DNA of 64,000 nucleotides from Shuttleworthia sp045545575 (GTDB lineage: Bacteria; Bacillota; Clostridia; Lachnospirales; Lachnospiraceae): contig JAZQBE010000062.1 in assembly GCA_045545575.1 (NCBI GenBank), positions 24,515 through 88,514 on the forward strand, written 5' to 3'. The position numbers and the translations under genes were made by a program. Under the pieces are notes generated by a model. It was not told the DNA's origin and did no database searches. It saw only the letters and a program-made list of their open reading frames with translations. Positions 9,115-17,136 of this stretch are shown here, one piece after another (positions within the stretch are counted from its first letter, which is position 1; every line of letters starts with the position of its first letter).

Positions 9115-10161
9115 ATGTCTTTCGACGAAATCAATCTGGATGCACTCTTTGCGTCCCGCGGGATTCAGTTCCTGGGGGAGAAGAACAGGAACCGGCCGGT
9201 GCGGTCGCAGATTTTCGATTTTTCAATTACCGATCAGTCGGTGGCGCAGAACGGGGACGAGATTGCGATTGTGACGAAGGTGCTGACACCGCTCGGAAGC
9301 CGGCAGATGGAGTATCAGGTGTCCGCGACGGACGGGGATCCGGATTTCATTCACAAGCACGATTTCTATGAAATGATGTATGTGCTCGAAGGCGAAGTGG
9401 ACGTGCGGATGGAGAATCAGCTTGTCCATTACAGCGCCGGTGACGCCTGCGTCATCAACCGTTCTGTGTCTCATCTGGAGCAGTACGTCGGCGCCTTTCA
9501 TATCTGCTATCTGCAGTTTTCAACGAAATGGGCGGCAGCCGTGGCCGGCATGCTGAAAAGGGAACAGACCGGCGGCGAGCTCGTTTCTTTTTTTCAGGAA
9601 GAGGACGCGTCCGAGGACCGGCGGGAAATCGCCGAGTTCCGGCGGGTGGAAAGCGGCTTTGCGCTGATGCAGGACGACAGCGCGTCGATGCTGGTGCGTG
9701 AGATGATCCGGGAGATGGAAAACCGCTATCCCGGATATGAACCGATGATTCAGGTGCTGATGCTGCGGCTGTTCTGTGTGCTGCTGTATCCGGCGCTGTT
9801 CGAGACCGATATCCGGCACCTGCAGGCGACCGGAAAGGACCGCCTGTTCGAGGAGCTGAAAGCCTATATCGAGCAGACGAACGGGGCCGTCGTCCGCGGC
9901 GAACTGGAAGAACAGCTGCATTACAGCGCGGATTATCTGAACCGGATCGTGCGCCGTCGTACCGGGATGTCCCTGGTGACCTATGCGCAGAATTTCCGCA
10001 TGCAGAAAGCGTTGCAGCTGATCGAAACGTCCGATGAAAGCATCGAAGCCATCAGCCGCGAGCTGGGGTTTCCGAACAAGGCCTGGTTTTACCGGCTGTT
10101 TAAAAAGACGTTTCAGATGACGCCGGTGGAGTACCGGCAGCTGAAAGGGAAGAAACGCTGA
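9115..10161 (+). CDS. AraC family regulator with N-terminal cupin
   Basis: This 348-residue sugar-responsive transcription factor has a cupin ligand-binding region around residues 65-125 (HKHDFYEMMYVLEGEVDVRM, then GDACVINRSVSHLEQYV). The AraC double helix-turn-helix occupies the last 100 residues (HYSADYLNRIVRRRTGMSLVTYAQNFRMQ, then ISRELGFPNKAWFYRLFKK). I chose ATG 9115 because GGGGGTGG precedes it at proper spacing; ATG 9103 is in frame but is part of that site. It diverges from GH2 and presumably activates the GH2, lipoprotein and GH78 genes. A REP-like terminator follows the stop. Confidence 0.88.
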   Translation: MSFDEINLDALFASRGIQFLGEKNRNRPVRSQIFDFSITDQSVAQNGDEIAIVTKVLTPLGSRQMEYQVSATDGDPDFIHKHDFYEMMYVLEGEVDVRMENQLVHYSAGDACVINRSVSHLEQYVGAFHICYLQFSTKWAAAVAGMLKREQTGGELVSFFQEEDASEDRREIAEFRRVESGFALMQDDSASMLVREMIREMENRYPGYEPMIQVLMLRLFCVLLYPALFETDIRHLQATGKDRLFEELKAYIEQTNGAVVRGELEEQLHYSADYLNRIVRRRTGMSLVTYAQNFRMQKALQLIETSDESIEAISRELGFPNKAWFYRLFKKTFQMTPVEYRQLKGKKR

Positions 10162-10162
10162 G

Positions 10163-10201
10163 AAAGCGGAACGGGGGTCAGGCACCCGTTCCGCTTTTTT
10201 T
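10163..10201. terminator. REP-like hairpin, copy B, two-way terminator
   Basis: A 13-bp perfect stem (AAAGCGGAACGGG, 10163-10175) has the 9-base loop GGTCAGGCA and a T run through 10201. Stem and loop are the same as at 1561-1593. It separates the two convergent AraC genes. Confidence 0.8.
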
Positions 10202-11369
10202 ACGGCTTCAGATTCTGGTTTCGGTAGACGGCCGGCGTACAGCCGTACTGCTCTTTGAACTGCTCGATGAAACGGCTCTGACTGGAAAAGCAGAAGTAGT
10301 CCGCGATATCTGAATAGGAATAATCTGAATATCGGAGCATATTCGCGGCGCCTTCAAGCCGGCATCGCCGGTAAAAGGCCGCGAAGGTGCTGCCGGTATA
10401 TTTTTTGAATTTGGCCGAAAGATAAGCCGGCGTGAATCCCAGATGCGCGGCGGCGTCGGACAAAGAAATCTTTTTGTGCAGATGGGCGCGGACGTAATCC
10501 TCGCATTTTATGATGTCGCCTGGCAGGGAGGCGTCGGCGTTTTCGGAGAGAACACGATACTGCTGCAGGCAGTCGTAAAGCAGATGGATGATTTCCTTGT
10601 CCGTCCGGCTGCGGGTCAGCCGGAGGAGGTAGTAGTCGAGCACCTCCTGCGCCTGCTGGCTGCTGAGTCCTTCCGTCAGCGCGTTCTGCTTGAGCTGGAA
10701 TAAAGCGATGGCGGTATGGGCGCGCAGCAGCACCGGCTTCTGACGGATCAGCCGCTGGGTCTGCTCGACGAATTCCGGGACGGCGTCACTGCCGAAACGG
10801 GTGATATTGTCTTCGTCATTTCCGACGAATTCGACGGCCTGATCGTCGAGGACCGGCTCATCTTCCCGCAGAGACGCCTCGAAGGACTGCTGTGTGAGCC
10901 CTTCGGAGAGGGCTTTCTGCTGTTCCTCCGGAAGACGGCAGCCGCGAAGAATGATGTCGAGGGGCGTGCGCTCTCCGGTCAGGACGTGGCGAAGACATTC
11001 GATGGAATGAAACAGGGTGTGGCTCTGCCGGACAGCAACGGGATAATCCGAAGGAAGGCTGTGCGTCGCGAGAAACGCATGCCGCTGGGGTGCTGTGAGC
11101 GGCCGGATGGCGCAGGGGCCGATCACGATCATTTCCGGGCCTTCAAAAAAGATGCCGTAATAGACGACGTCGACAGTGGCATCCTGTTCGATGACCGTGC
11201 GGCCGGCACAGGTCCGGTACAGACGGTCCGCCAGCGCAGGATCCGACGCGAACAGGTCGTACTGGTAATGAAAGTCCACCGGAAAGGTGCGTGAAAGGTT
11301 CCGGTCAAATGAAAAGATCGGAATGCGGACAACTTGGGTAAAGGTGTAGAGAAGATAGTGGCGATCCAT
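10200..11369 (-). CDS. AraC family regulator, divergent from lipoprotein paralogue 2
   Basis: This 389-residue transcription factor has an N-terminal sensor of about 280 residues without a recognisable cupin. A helical bundle common in Bacillota AraC proteins follows (QQAQEVLDYYLLRLTRSRTDKEIIHLLYDC). The C-terminal AraC DNA-binding domain is clear (LSDAAAHLGFTPAYLSAKFKKYTGSTF, then SDIADYFCFSSQSRFIEQFKEQYGCTPAVYR). The start is ATG 11369 with AAGGAG eight bases upstream; longer in-frame upstream sequence runs into the lipoprotein leader and gene and is not coding. A tandem direct repeat in the shared intergenic region is its likely binding site. Confidence 0.88.
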   Translation of the reverse strand: MDRHYLLYTFTQVVRIPIFSFDRNLSRTFPVDFHYQYDLFASDPALADRLYRTCAGRTVIEQDATVDVVYYGIFFEGPEMIVIGPCAIRPLTAPQRHAFLATHSLPSDYPVAVRQSHTLFHSIECLRHVLTGERTPLDIILRGCRLPEEQQKALSEGLTQQSFEASLREDEPVLDDQAVEFVGNDEDNITRFGSDAVPEFVEQTQRLIRQKPVLLRAHTAIALFQLKQNALTEGLSSQQAQEVLDYYLLRLTRSRTDKEIIHLLYDCLQQYRVLSENADASLPGDIIKCEDYVRAHLHKKISLSDAAAHLGFTPAYLSAKFKKYTGSTFAAFYRRCRLEGAANMLRYSDYSYSDIADYFCFSSQSRFIEQFKEQYGCTPAVYRNQNLKP

Positions 11370-11414
11370 GGAAAACTCCTTGAAAAATGATGACTGACGT
11401 GCAGCTGCAGTGCC

Positions 11415-11483
11415 ATTATAACATAAAAAATGTGTATAAAACATAAATAATGAGTATTTCAAGGGCGGATGCCGGATTACAAT
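11415..11483. promoter_or_regulatory. divergent AraC/lipoprotein control region with tandem 18-bp repeats
   Basis: AACATAAAAAATGTGTAT (11420-11437) and AACATAAATAATGAGTAT (11440-11457) match at 16 of 18 positions with a period of exactly 20 bp. On the plus strand a TACAAT -10 box lies at 11478-11483, and the position of its -35 box (11455-11460, TATTTC) is poor and overlaps the second repeat. On the minus strand an extended -10 (TGTTATAAT, around 11415-11423) for the regulator gene overlaps the first repeat. This is the classic geometry of an AraC activator site with autoregulation. Confidence 0.65.
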
Positions 11484-11550
11484 AAAATCGTCGAAGGAGC
11501 CCGGACGGAGAGAAGGATCCCGGGCTGACAAAGTACGAAGGAGGGAAAAC

Positions 11551-13443
11551 ATGGCTTTAAAGAAAAGACTGCTGGCGATGCTTCTGACCGGTGTTCTTAC
11601 CGCATCCGCTTTCGCGGGCTGCGGCGGACAGGAAGCACCGGCTGAAAACGCGGCTGCGCCGGACGCGACGGTGGAAGATACGGCGGAACCGGCCGATGCA
11701 GCGGATGACTCTGCTTCCGCGGACGATACTGCGGCGGAGGACACCGCTGCCGCGGACGACGCGCAGGAAGAAGAACCGGCGGAGGTGGAGGAGATCTCCG
11801 CGACCTGGCTTCTGGCCCAGGGCATCAATACGGCGTATTATGAAGAGTATGAGGACAACCCGGTTGTCAAAAAGTGGCTTTCGAACACCTGGAAGGCCGA
11901 CGGACGCGCGGCTCATCTGACCATTGACTTTATCACGCCGCCTCCCGGATCCGAAAAAGACAACTTCAATACGCTGATGGCGACAAATGAGCTGCCGGAG
12001 ATCTTTAGTACGGCATTTTGCTCTGAGACGCCGGGCCAGCTTTATGAGGAAGGCATGATCCTGGATCTGACGGATTATGTCGACAAGTATCTTCCCCATT
12101 ATGTTGAATGGATGGACGAACATCCGGATTATGCTTCCCAGATGACGATTAACGGGAAGCATCTGACGATTTATGATGTGGCAGACGGCCCGCACTCCCC
12201 CTGGGACGGCTATGTCTACCGCCGGGACTGGATTGTCAGATACGGAAAGAATCCCGAAACGGGCGAGTCTTTCACCGGAGAATGGAATGCGGATCATACC
12301 GAGTGGAGTGATGACGTCGTTTTTCCGTCCGGCGGAAGCGATCCCATCTATATCAGCGACTGGGAGTGGATGTTCGATATCTTTGAGACGGCGATGAAGG
12401 AGCAGGGGATCGACGATGGTTATGCGTTCCAGATTTACTATCTCGGATACCTGCAGACCGGCGACCTGATTTCCGGCTTTGGCGGCGGCGGCCCGCTGGT
12501 GTACTTAGAGGACGGCAGGGCCACGTACGGCGCTGCCGGCGACAACTTCCGGGCATATCTGGACTGCATGCATACCTGGTATAAAAAGGGCTGGTTGAAC
12601 CAGAATTTCGAAGAAAACTCGGGAGACCGTATGTTTACGGCTGTCGACACGGCCAAGGTATATTCCGGCAAGGTCGGCATGTGGCTGGGCTACACCAACC
12701 AGATCGGCAGCAGCCTGGATACCGGGGACGAATACACCAAAGATATGTGTGTCTACGGCGCGCGTCAGCCGATCAACGACATCTATGGCGGAGCGGAACA
12801 GCAGAACAAGGAACCGAACCTGTATTTCCAGAACTCCATGGTAGGTGCCGGCATCTGCGTCAATTCCTCCATTGACCAGGACAAACTTCCGCTGATTCTG
12901 ACAGCGATTGATTACCTGTACACCTATGAAGGCGGCGTGCACCGCATGTACGGCTTCTCCGACAAGGAGATGGCCGAAATCCAGGATCCGTTCTACCTGG
13001 AATACGGTATGGAAGACGGCGGTTATACGGTGAAAACAGATGAAGACGGAAACGACGTGATCTATGTCAACCCCGTACGTGAAGCGGCAGACGATCTTGC
13101 CGTTGCGCTTTTAAACCTGCGCGTACCGGGCCTGACGGTGAATACACACGTGAACCGCGGTTTTACCGAGACCCAGCAGCACGGGTATGATGAAGCAGTC
13201 GCTTATCCGGCGTCCGCTGCCGTCAGCAGCATAGTAACAGCCCAGCTTTCCCCGGATGTGTCGTCCGAGGGCGCACTGATCCAGACGAATCTGACGACAT
13301 TCCTGTCGCAGGCCGTGCCGGACTTCATTGTTGGCCGGCGTGATATCGACAGCGACGATGACTGGAAAACCTATTGCGATGAAGTGGAAAGCTACGGCTA
13401 TCAGAGCTACGTAGATGCCATTAACGAGGTTCTGGAAAAGTAA
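11551..13443 (+). CDS. extracellular solute-binding lipoprotein (paralogue 2)
   Basis: This 630-residue lipoprotein has lipobox AFAGC with Cys24. An Ala/Glu/Asp-rich spacer follows to about residue 75, then the binding domain. Shared paralogue blocks are present: YVYRRDWIVRYGKNPETG, FTGEWNADHTEWSDDVVFPSG, YISDWEWMFDIFE, and the C-terminal LTTFLSQAVPDFIVGRRDIDSDDDW. It most resembles the 49695-51584 protein (both have GARQPINDIYGG then EQQNKEPN). AGGAGG precedes the ATG. A strong terminator follows, so the downstream GH3 gene is probably separately or only partly co-expressed. No ABC permease is nearby. Confidence 0.9.
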   Translation: MALKKRLLAMLLTGVLTASAFAGCGGQEAPAENAAAPDATVEDTAEPADAADDSASADDTAAEDTAAADDAQEEEPAEVEEISATWLLAQGINTAYYEEYEDNPVVKKWLSNTWKADGRAAHLTIDFITPPPGSEKDNFNTLMATNELPEIFSTAFCSETPGQLYEEGMILDLTDYVDKYLPHYVEWMDEHPDYASQMTINGKHLTIYDVADGPHSPWDGYVYRRDWIVRYGKNPETGESFTGEWNADHTEWSDDVVFPSGGSDPIYISDWEWMFDIFETAMKEQGIDDGYAFQIYYLGYLQTGDLISGFGGGGPLVYLEDGRATYGAAGDNFRAYLDCMHTWYKKGWLNQNFEENSGDRMFTAVDTAKVYSGKVGMWLGYTNQIGSSLDTGDEYTKDMCVYGARQPINDIYGGAEQQNKEPNLYFQNSMVGAGICVNSSIDQDKLPLILTAIDYLYTYEGGVHRMYGFSDKEMAEIQDPFYLEYGMEDGGYTVKTDEDGNDVIYVNPVREAADDLAVALLNLRVPGLTVNTHVNRGFTETQQHGYDEAVAYPASAAVSSIVTAQLSPDVSSEGALIQTNLTTFLSQAVPDFIVGRRDIDSDDDWKTYCDEVESYGYQSYVDAINEVLEK

Positions 13444-13455
13444 GATCAGAGAGCA

Positions 13456-13497
13456 ATCGGATGGGCAGCCTATGCCGCTCATCCGATCCTTTTTTTT
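13456..13497 (+). terminator. rho-independent terminator after lipoprotein paralogue 2
   Basis: ATCGGATG (13456-13463) pairs with CATCCGAT (13480-13487), and an inner GGC/GCC match is possible. A run of nine T begins after a short CC. Confidence 0.75.
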
Positions 13498-13624
13498 CGG
13501 AGCCATTTACGACAGGCTCGCGATCGCAGGCGCCCGCTGCCGCGGCATTTGCCGTATGCATCCCACGTCGCAGTGAGCCCTGCTCCGGTTTTTCAATGAC
13601 CGGCGGCTGAGAGGAGATGAACCC

Positions 13625-15904
13625 ATGGCTTACAAAAAAACATTGAAAGAAGGTTTTGTCAGGTTTGATAATGCCGGCGGCGTACGGATCAGCACCTCGT
13701 CTGGACGCATAAAGGTAGCCGATGGATATGCGTTCCGTGATCTTTCCGGGGAGGCTGAGCTCCTTCCTTATGAGGACTGGCGTCTCTCTTTTGAAGAGCG
13801 GGCGAAGGATCTGGCGGCCCGCATGACGCCCCGGGAGATGATCGGTCTGACCCTGCATACCGCCGGTCAGCCGCTGCCGAGCGTTCCCGGCAAGATTGCC
13901 GACGTCGGCACCTACGGCGGCAAGCCCTACGGCGAGGATCCGAACACAAAGGCCTGGGACCTGACGGACCAGCAGAAGGACATGCTTCAAAAGGGTGTAC
14001 GCCATCTGGTGATGTCTTCCGTGGAGAGCGTGGAAGCGGCGGCGCGCTGGACGAACGGGCTGAATACGCTGGCGGAATCTCTGCCCCACGGCATTCCGGT
14101 GAACGTTTCCTCCGACCCGCGCCACGGCGCGACAGCCGGTTTTTCCGCGGTGGAATTCAACCGTTCCGAAGCGATCTGCTCGGCCTGGCCGGAAAGCCTG
14201 CCCATGGCAGCGGCGGCCGATCCGGCCCTGGCGCGGTCCTACGCGAAAACGGTGGCGAAGGAATACCGGGCCATGGGCATTTCGACGGCCTTAGGTCCGC
14301 AGATCGATCTGGCCAGCGATCCCCGCTGGTTCCGGGATTCCGGCACCTTAGGCAGCGATATCGAACTGAACATCAAACTGACCCAGGCCATCTGTGACGG
14401 CTATCAGACCACGGAAGGATCCGAAACCGGCTGGGGCAAAGACAGCATCATCGCTATGGCCAAGCACTGGCCGGGCGGCGGCTCCGGCGAAGGCGGCCGG
14501 GACGCGCACTATCCCTTCGGCAAGTACGCGGTCTATCCGGGGAACAATTTCGAAACCCATCTGCGTTCCTTCCTGGAAGGCGCCTTCGCGCTGCCCGGGA
14601 AGACGAAAACCTGTGCGGCCATCATGCCGTACTACACGGTCTCCTGGAATCAGGATACGAAGTACGGCGAGAACGTCGGCAATTCCTTCTCAACCTACAT
14701 CATCAAGGATCTGCTGATCGAGAAATATGGATTTGAGGGTCTGATCTGCACCGACTGGGACGTGCTTTCCGACAAGCGTCCCCACGTGGGCATGTACGTC
14801 ATGGGCGGCAAGTGCTACGGCGTGGAAGATCTGCCGAAGGAAGAGCGTGTCTTAAAGCTTTTGATGAACGGCGTGAACCAGTTCGGCGGTCAGGCCGACC
14901 GCGAGCCGGTGGACGCGGCCTACGCCCTCGGCTGCGAGCGGTACGGACAGGAGACGATGGACGCGGTGCTTTCCCTCTGTGCGTACAAGGCGCTGCTGAA
15001 CATGTTCCGCTTGGGGCTGTTCGACGATCCGTTCCTGGATGTGGAGGAAAGCAGGGCGGCTGTCAAGAGTGCCGAGGCGGTGCGCGCCGGCTATGAGGCG
15101 CAGCTGGCTTCGCCGGTGCTGCTGAAGAACCGCACGGTATCGGCTGTCCCGGGCGCGGAAGCCGCTGCGGCAGCGGATAGCGCGGAAAGCCGGATCCTTC
15201 CGCTGAAGAAGGGCATCCGTGTCTACGTGCCCGAACTGCACACCAACGCGCATTACAGCTTTGTGCGGATGATTGCCCAGGGCGGCGACACAGATCCGCT
15301 GGCCGGCACGGACGTATCGCCGTACTTTACGCGCGTGGCCGATCCGGCGGAGGCGGACTGCGCGATCGTGTTCCTGCGCACGCCCTTTAACCGCAACGGC
15401 TATGAATTCGACATGATGAAGATGCGCACCAAAGAGCCGCAGCCGGAGATGGGCTATCATCCCATCAGCCTGCAGTACCGGCCGTACACGGCGGAGGCGG
15501 CGCGCAAGGTAAGCATCGCCGGCGGCGATCCGAACGAGACGGACACGAACCGCAGCTACTATGGAAAATCGGAAGTGTCCGCGAACGAGGCGGATCTCGA
15601 CGCGCTGCTTGGCACGCGGGAAGCGATGCCGGACAAGCCGGTGATCGCGGTGGCCGTCATGGACCGCCCGATGGTGCCGGCCGAGTGGGAGCCGGCCTGC
15701 GACGCGGTCTTAGGCGACTTCGGCGTCAGCCGGGAAGCCGTCCTCGACCTGCTGTTCGGAAACGCCGTGCCGAAGGGGCGCCTGCCCATGCTGATGCCCG
15801 CGTCGATGGAGACCATCGAGCGTCACTGCGAAGACGTGCCCGACGACATGGAAGCCTATACCGATACCGAGGGAAATACCTGGAAGATCGGATTTGGAAT
15901 GTGA
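13625..15904 (+). CDS. glycoside hydrolase family 3 (beta-glucosidase-like)
   Basis: This 759-residue cytoplasmic protein has no signal peptide. The GH3 barrel is recognised by ISTALGPQIDLASDPRW near residue 219, AKHWPGGGSGEGGRDAHYPFG near residue 279, and ICTDWDVLSD near 373-382, whose Asp is the expected nucleophile. The second alpha/beta domain follows (SPVLLKNRTVSAVPGAE, then the late GDFGVSREAVLDLLFGNAVPKGRLPMLMP). A GGAGATG element precedes the start. It belongs with the upstream AraC/lipoprotein pair, suggesting uptake and cleavage of a beta-linked oligosaccharide; beta-xylosidase activity is equally possible. The REP-like hairpin at 15912 closes the gene. Confidence 0.9.
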   Translation: MAYKKTLKEGFVRFDNAGGVRISTSSGRIKVADGYAFRDLSGEAELLPYEDWRLSFEERAKDLAARMTPREMIGLTLHTAGQPLPSVPGKIADVGTYGGKPYGEDPNTKAWDLTDQQKDMLQKGVRHLVMSSVESVEAAARWTNGLNTLAESLPHGIPVNVSSDPRHGATAGFSAVEFNRSEAICSAWPESLPMAAAADPALARSYAKTVAKEYRAMGISTALGPQIDLASDPRWFRDSGTLGSDIELNIKLTQAICDGYQTTEGSETGWGKDSIIAMAKHWPGGGSGEGGRDAHYPFGKYAVYPGNNFETHLRSFLEGAFALPGKTKTCAAIMPYYTVSWNQDTKYGENVGNSFSTYIIKDLLIEKYGFEGLICTDWDVLSDKRPHVGMYVMGGKCYGVEDLPKEERVLKLLMNGVNQFGGQADREPVDAAYALGCERYGQETMDAVLSLCAYKALLNMFRLGLFDDPFLDVEESRAAVKSAEAVRAGYEAQLASPVLLKNRTVSAVPGAEAAAAADSAESRILPLKKGIRVYVPELHTNAHYSFVRMIAQGGDTDPLAGTDVSPYFTRVADPAEADCAIVFLRTPFNRNGYEFDMMKMRTKEPQPEMGYHPISLQYRPYTAEAARKVSIAGGDPNETDTNRSYYGKSEVSANEADLDALLGTREAMPDKPVIAVAVMDRPMVPAEWEPACDAVLGDFGVSREAVLDLLFGNAVPKGRLPMLMPASMETIERHCEDVPDDMEAYTDTEGNTWKIGFGM

Positions 15905-15911
15905 GTTGGAA

Positions 15912-15941
15912 TGAGTCAAAAGGGTCCTCCCTTTTGACTCA
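15912..15941. repeat. REP-like hairpin with TGAGTCA arms
   Basis: A 13-bp perfect stem (TGAGTCAAAAGGG, 15912-15924) has the 4-base loop TCCT. It separates two convergent genes. It encodes the last codons and the stop of the minus-strand AraC gene (15916), so the element has intruded on that reading frame. Confidence 0.75.
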
Positions 15942-16944
15942 CCCGGTACTGCGCCGGATTGAGGCCGTAATACTGTTTAAAAGCTTTATAGAACGTGCTT
16001 GCGTCTGCATAGCCGACAGCTTCAATGATTTCCGCCGCGGATACCCCCGGCGTTTCGAGCAGCTCCGCGGCTTTGTGCAGGCGCAGCTTTTTCTGGATTT
16101 CGCCGAAGCTCTGCCCGGTGTTATCTTTCAGGATCCGCGCCATCTGGCGGTCGCTGTAGTTAAAGAAGGAAGCCAGATCGCCGAGGGACAGGTGCGCGTA
16201 GTTGTTCTGCAGGTAGTTCAGGATCATCATCAGCTGGTCGGCTTTTTTCGGCGCGGTCTGGGACGGCAGCAGCAGGTCTTTTTCATGGTTGCGCATCAGG
16301 ACGATAAACATCGCGGAGAGGATGCTTTCCATCATCCGGTTCCGGTAGCGCCGCCGGGAAGCGGATTCCGCAAGCAGCTGTTCGAAACAGAAGGCCATCT
16401 CCGGGTCGCCGCCGGTGTGGAAGGTCAGGCAGGAGGGCGCGTTGGCGCCGTACAGCGCGTGGGTGAAAAAGGCGGAAAGGGCGTCCTTGTCCGAGAAGAT
16501 GCCGAAGAAGCCGGTTTCAAACGCCCGCCGGCGAATCAGGATATTCAGGATATCCGCACTGTCGGAAAACGCGGCGAGGGCGTGTACGCTGCCGGGCGCG
16601 ATGATGCAGACGTCGCCGGCCTGCAGCGGAATCCGTGTGCCGTTGATATCATTGCTGCAGGTTCCCTCGCGCACATAGAAAATCTCAAAAAACTCATGCC
16701 TGTGCTCGACGGGAGGAAGATAGCGCGGATGCCGGCTGATCACGGCACTTTCGTCTTCCGCGAACATTTCATCCTCCGGAAGCGTTTCAAGCAGCGGGAA
16801 GGGAATGAGGTCCGCGACGGCGATCCCCGTGCGGCGGCTGATGTCCGATAATTCGACAGACCGCATGCGTGTCAGCTCGGTGATTTTCGGGTACTGCAGG
16901 CAGAAAGCCCGCAGCCGGGATTCGGTTTCGGTAAGCGGGATCAT
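15916..16944 (-). CDS. AraC family regulator, divergent from the sugar symporter
   Basis: This 342-residue protein has a cupin sensor near residues 80-135 (VEHRHEFFEIFYVREGTCSN, then GDVCIIAPGSVHALAAF). The C-terminal AraC domain reads LSLGDLASFFNYSDRQMARILKDNTGQ, then EIIEAVGYADASTFYKAFKQYYGLNPAQYR. The ATG at 16944 has GAAAGGA upstream; the much longer open frame to 17820 is antisense to the symporter gene. The final residues VSQKGGPF are coded by the REP-like hairpin at 15912-15941. It very likely controls the symporter, GH43 and GH78 genes. Confidence 0.88.
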   Translation of the reverse strand: MIPLTETESRLRAFCLQYPKITELTRMRSVELSDISRRTGIAVADLIPFPLLETLPEDEMFAEDESAVISRHPRYLPPVEHRHEFFEIFYVREGTCSNDINGTRIPLQAGDVCIIAPGSVHALAAFSDSADILNILIRRRAFETGFFGIFSDKDALSAFFTHALYGANAPSCLTFHTGGDPEMAFCFEQLLAESASRRRYRNRMMESILSAMFIVLMRNHEKDLLLPSQTAPKKADQLMMILNYLQNNYAHLSLGDLASFFNYSDRQMARILKDNTGQSFGEIQKKLRLHKAAELLETPGVSAAEIIEAVGYADASTFYKAFKQYYGLNPAQYRVSQKGGPF

Positions 16945-16992
16945 TATGGGTCCTTTCAACGCATTTATACAGGGGCCGTTCTTATCATTTCC

Positions 16993-17085
16993 CATTTCAG
17001 GACAAATGTCAATTCCAGATGTCCGAATTTTCCACTTTTTGCGTCCCGATCGACAAATGACGACCCATTTGGAGGGTGATACACT
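16993..17085 (+). promoter_or_regulatory. symporter promoter with two CAAATG/CATTTG inverted repeats
   Basis: One inverted repeat is CATTT-N6-AAATG (16993-17008). The other is CAAATG-N6-CATTTG (17054-17071). A TACACT -10 box follows at 17080-17085, but no good -35 is present where it should be, under the second repeat. This fits an activator-dependent promoter bound by the divergent AraC protein. Confidence 0.45.
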
Positions 17086-17136
17086 GTTTTCATCATCCAA
17101 GGAACTGTGACAACAGGAAAAAAGGAGGTTGTGAAT

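Noticed and set aside
11640..11800. Short-period repeats in the lipoprotein linkers as a CRISPR or minisatellite
   Set aside because: They are Ala/Glu/Asp/Thr-rich codon runs in the spacer after the lipidated Cys, in frame and irregular.
11370..11828. N-terminal extension of the AraC frame up to 11828
   Set aside because: The Ser/Ala-rich stretch is antisense to the linker of the divergent lipoprotein and runs through the promoter; ATG 11369 has AAGGAG.
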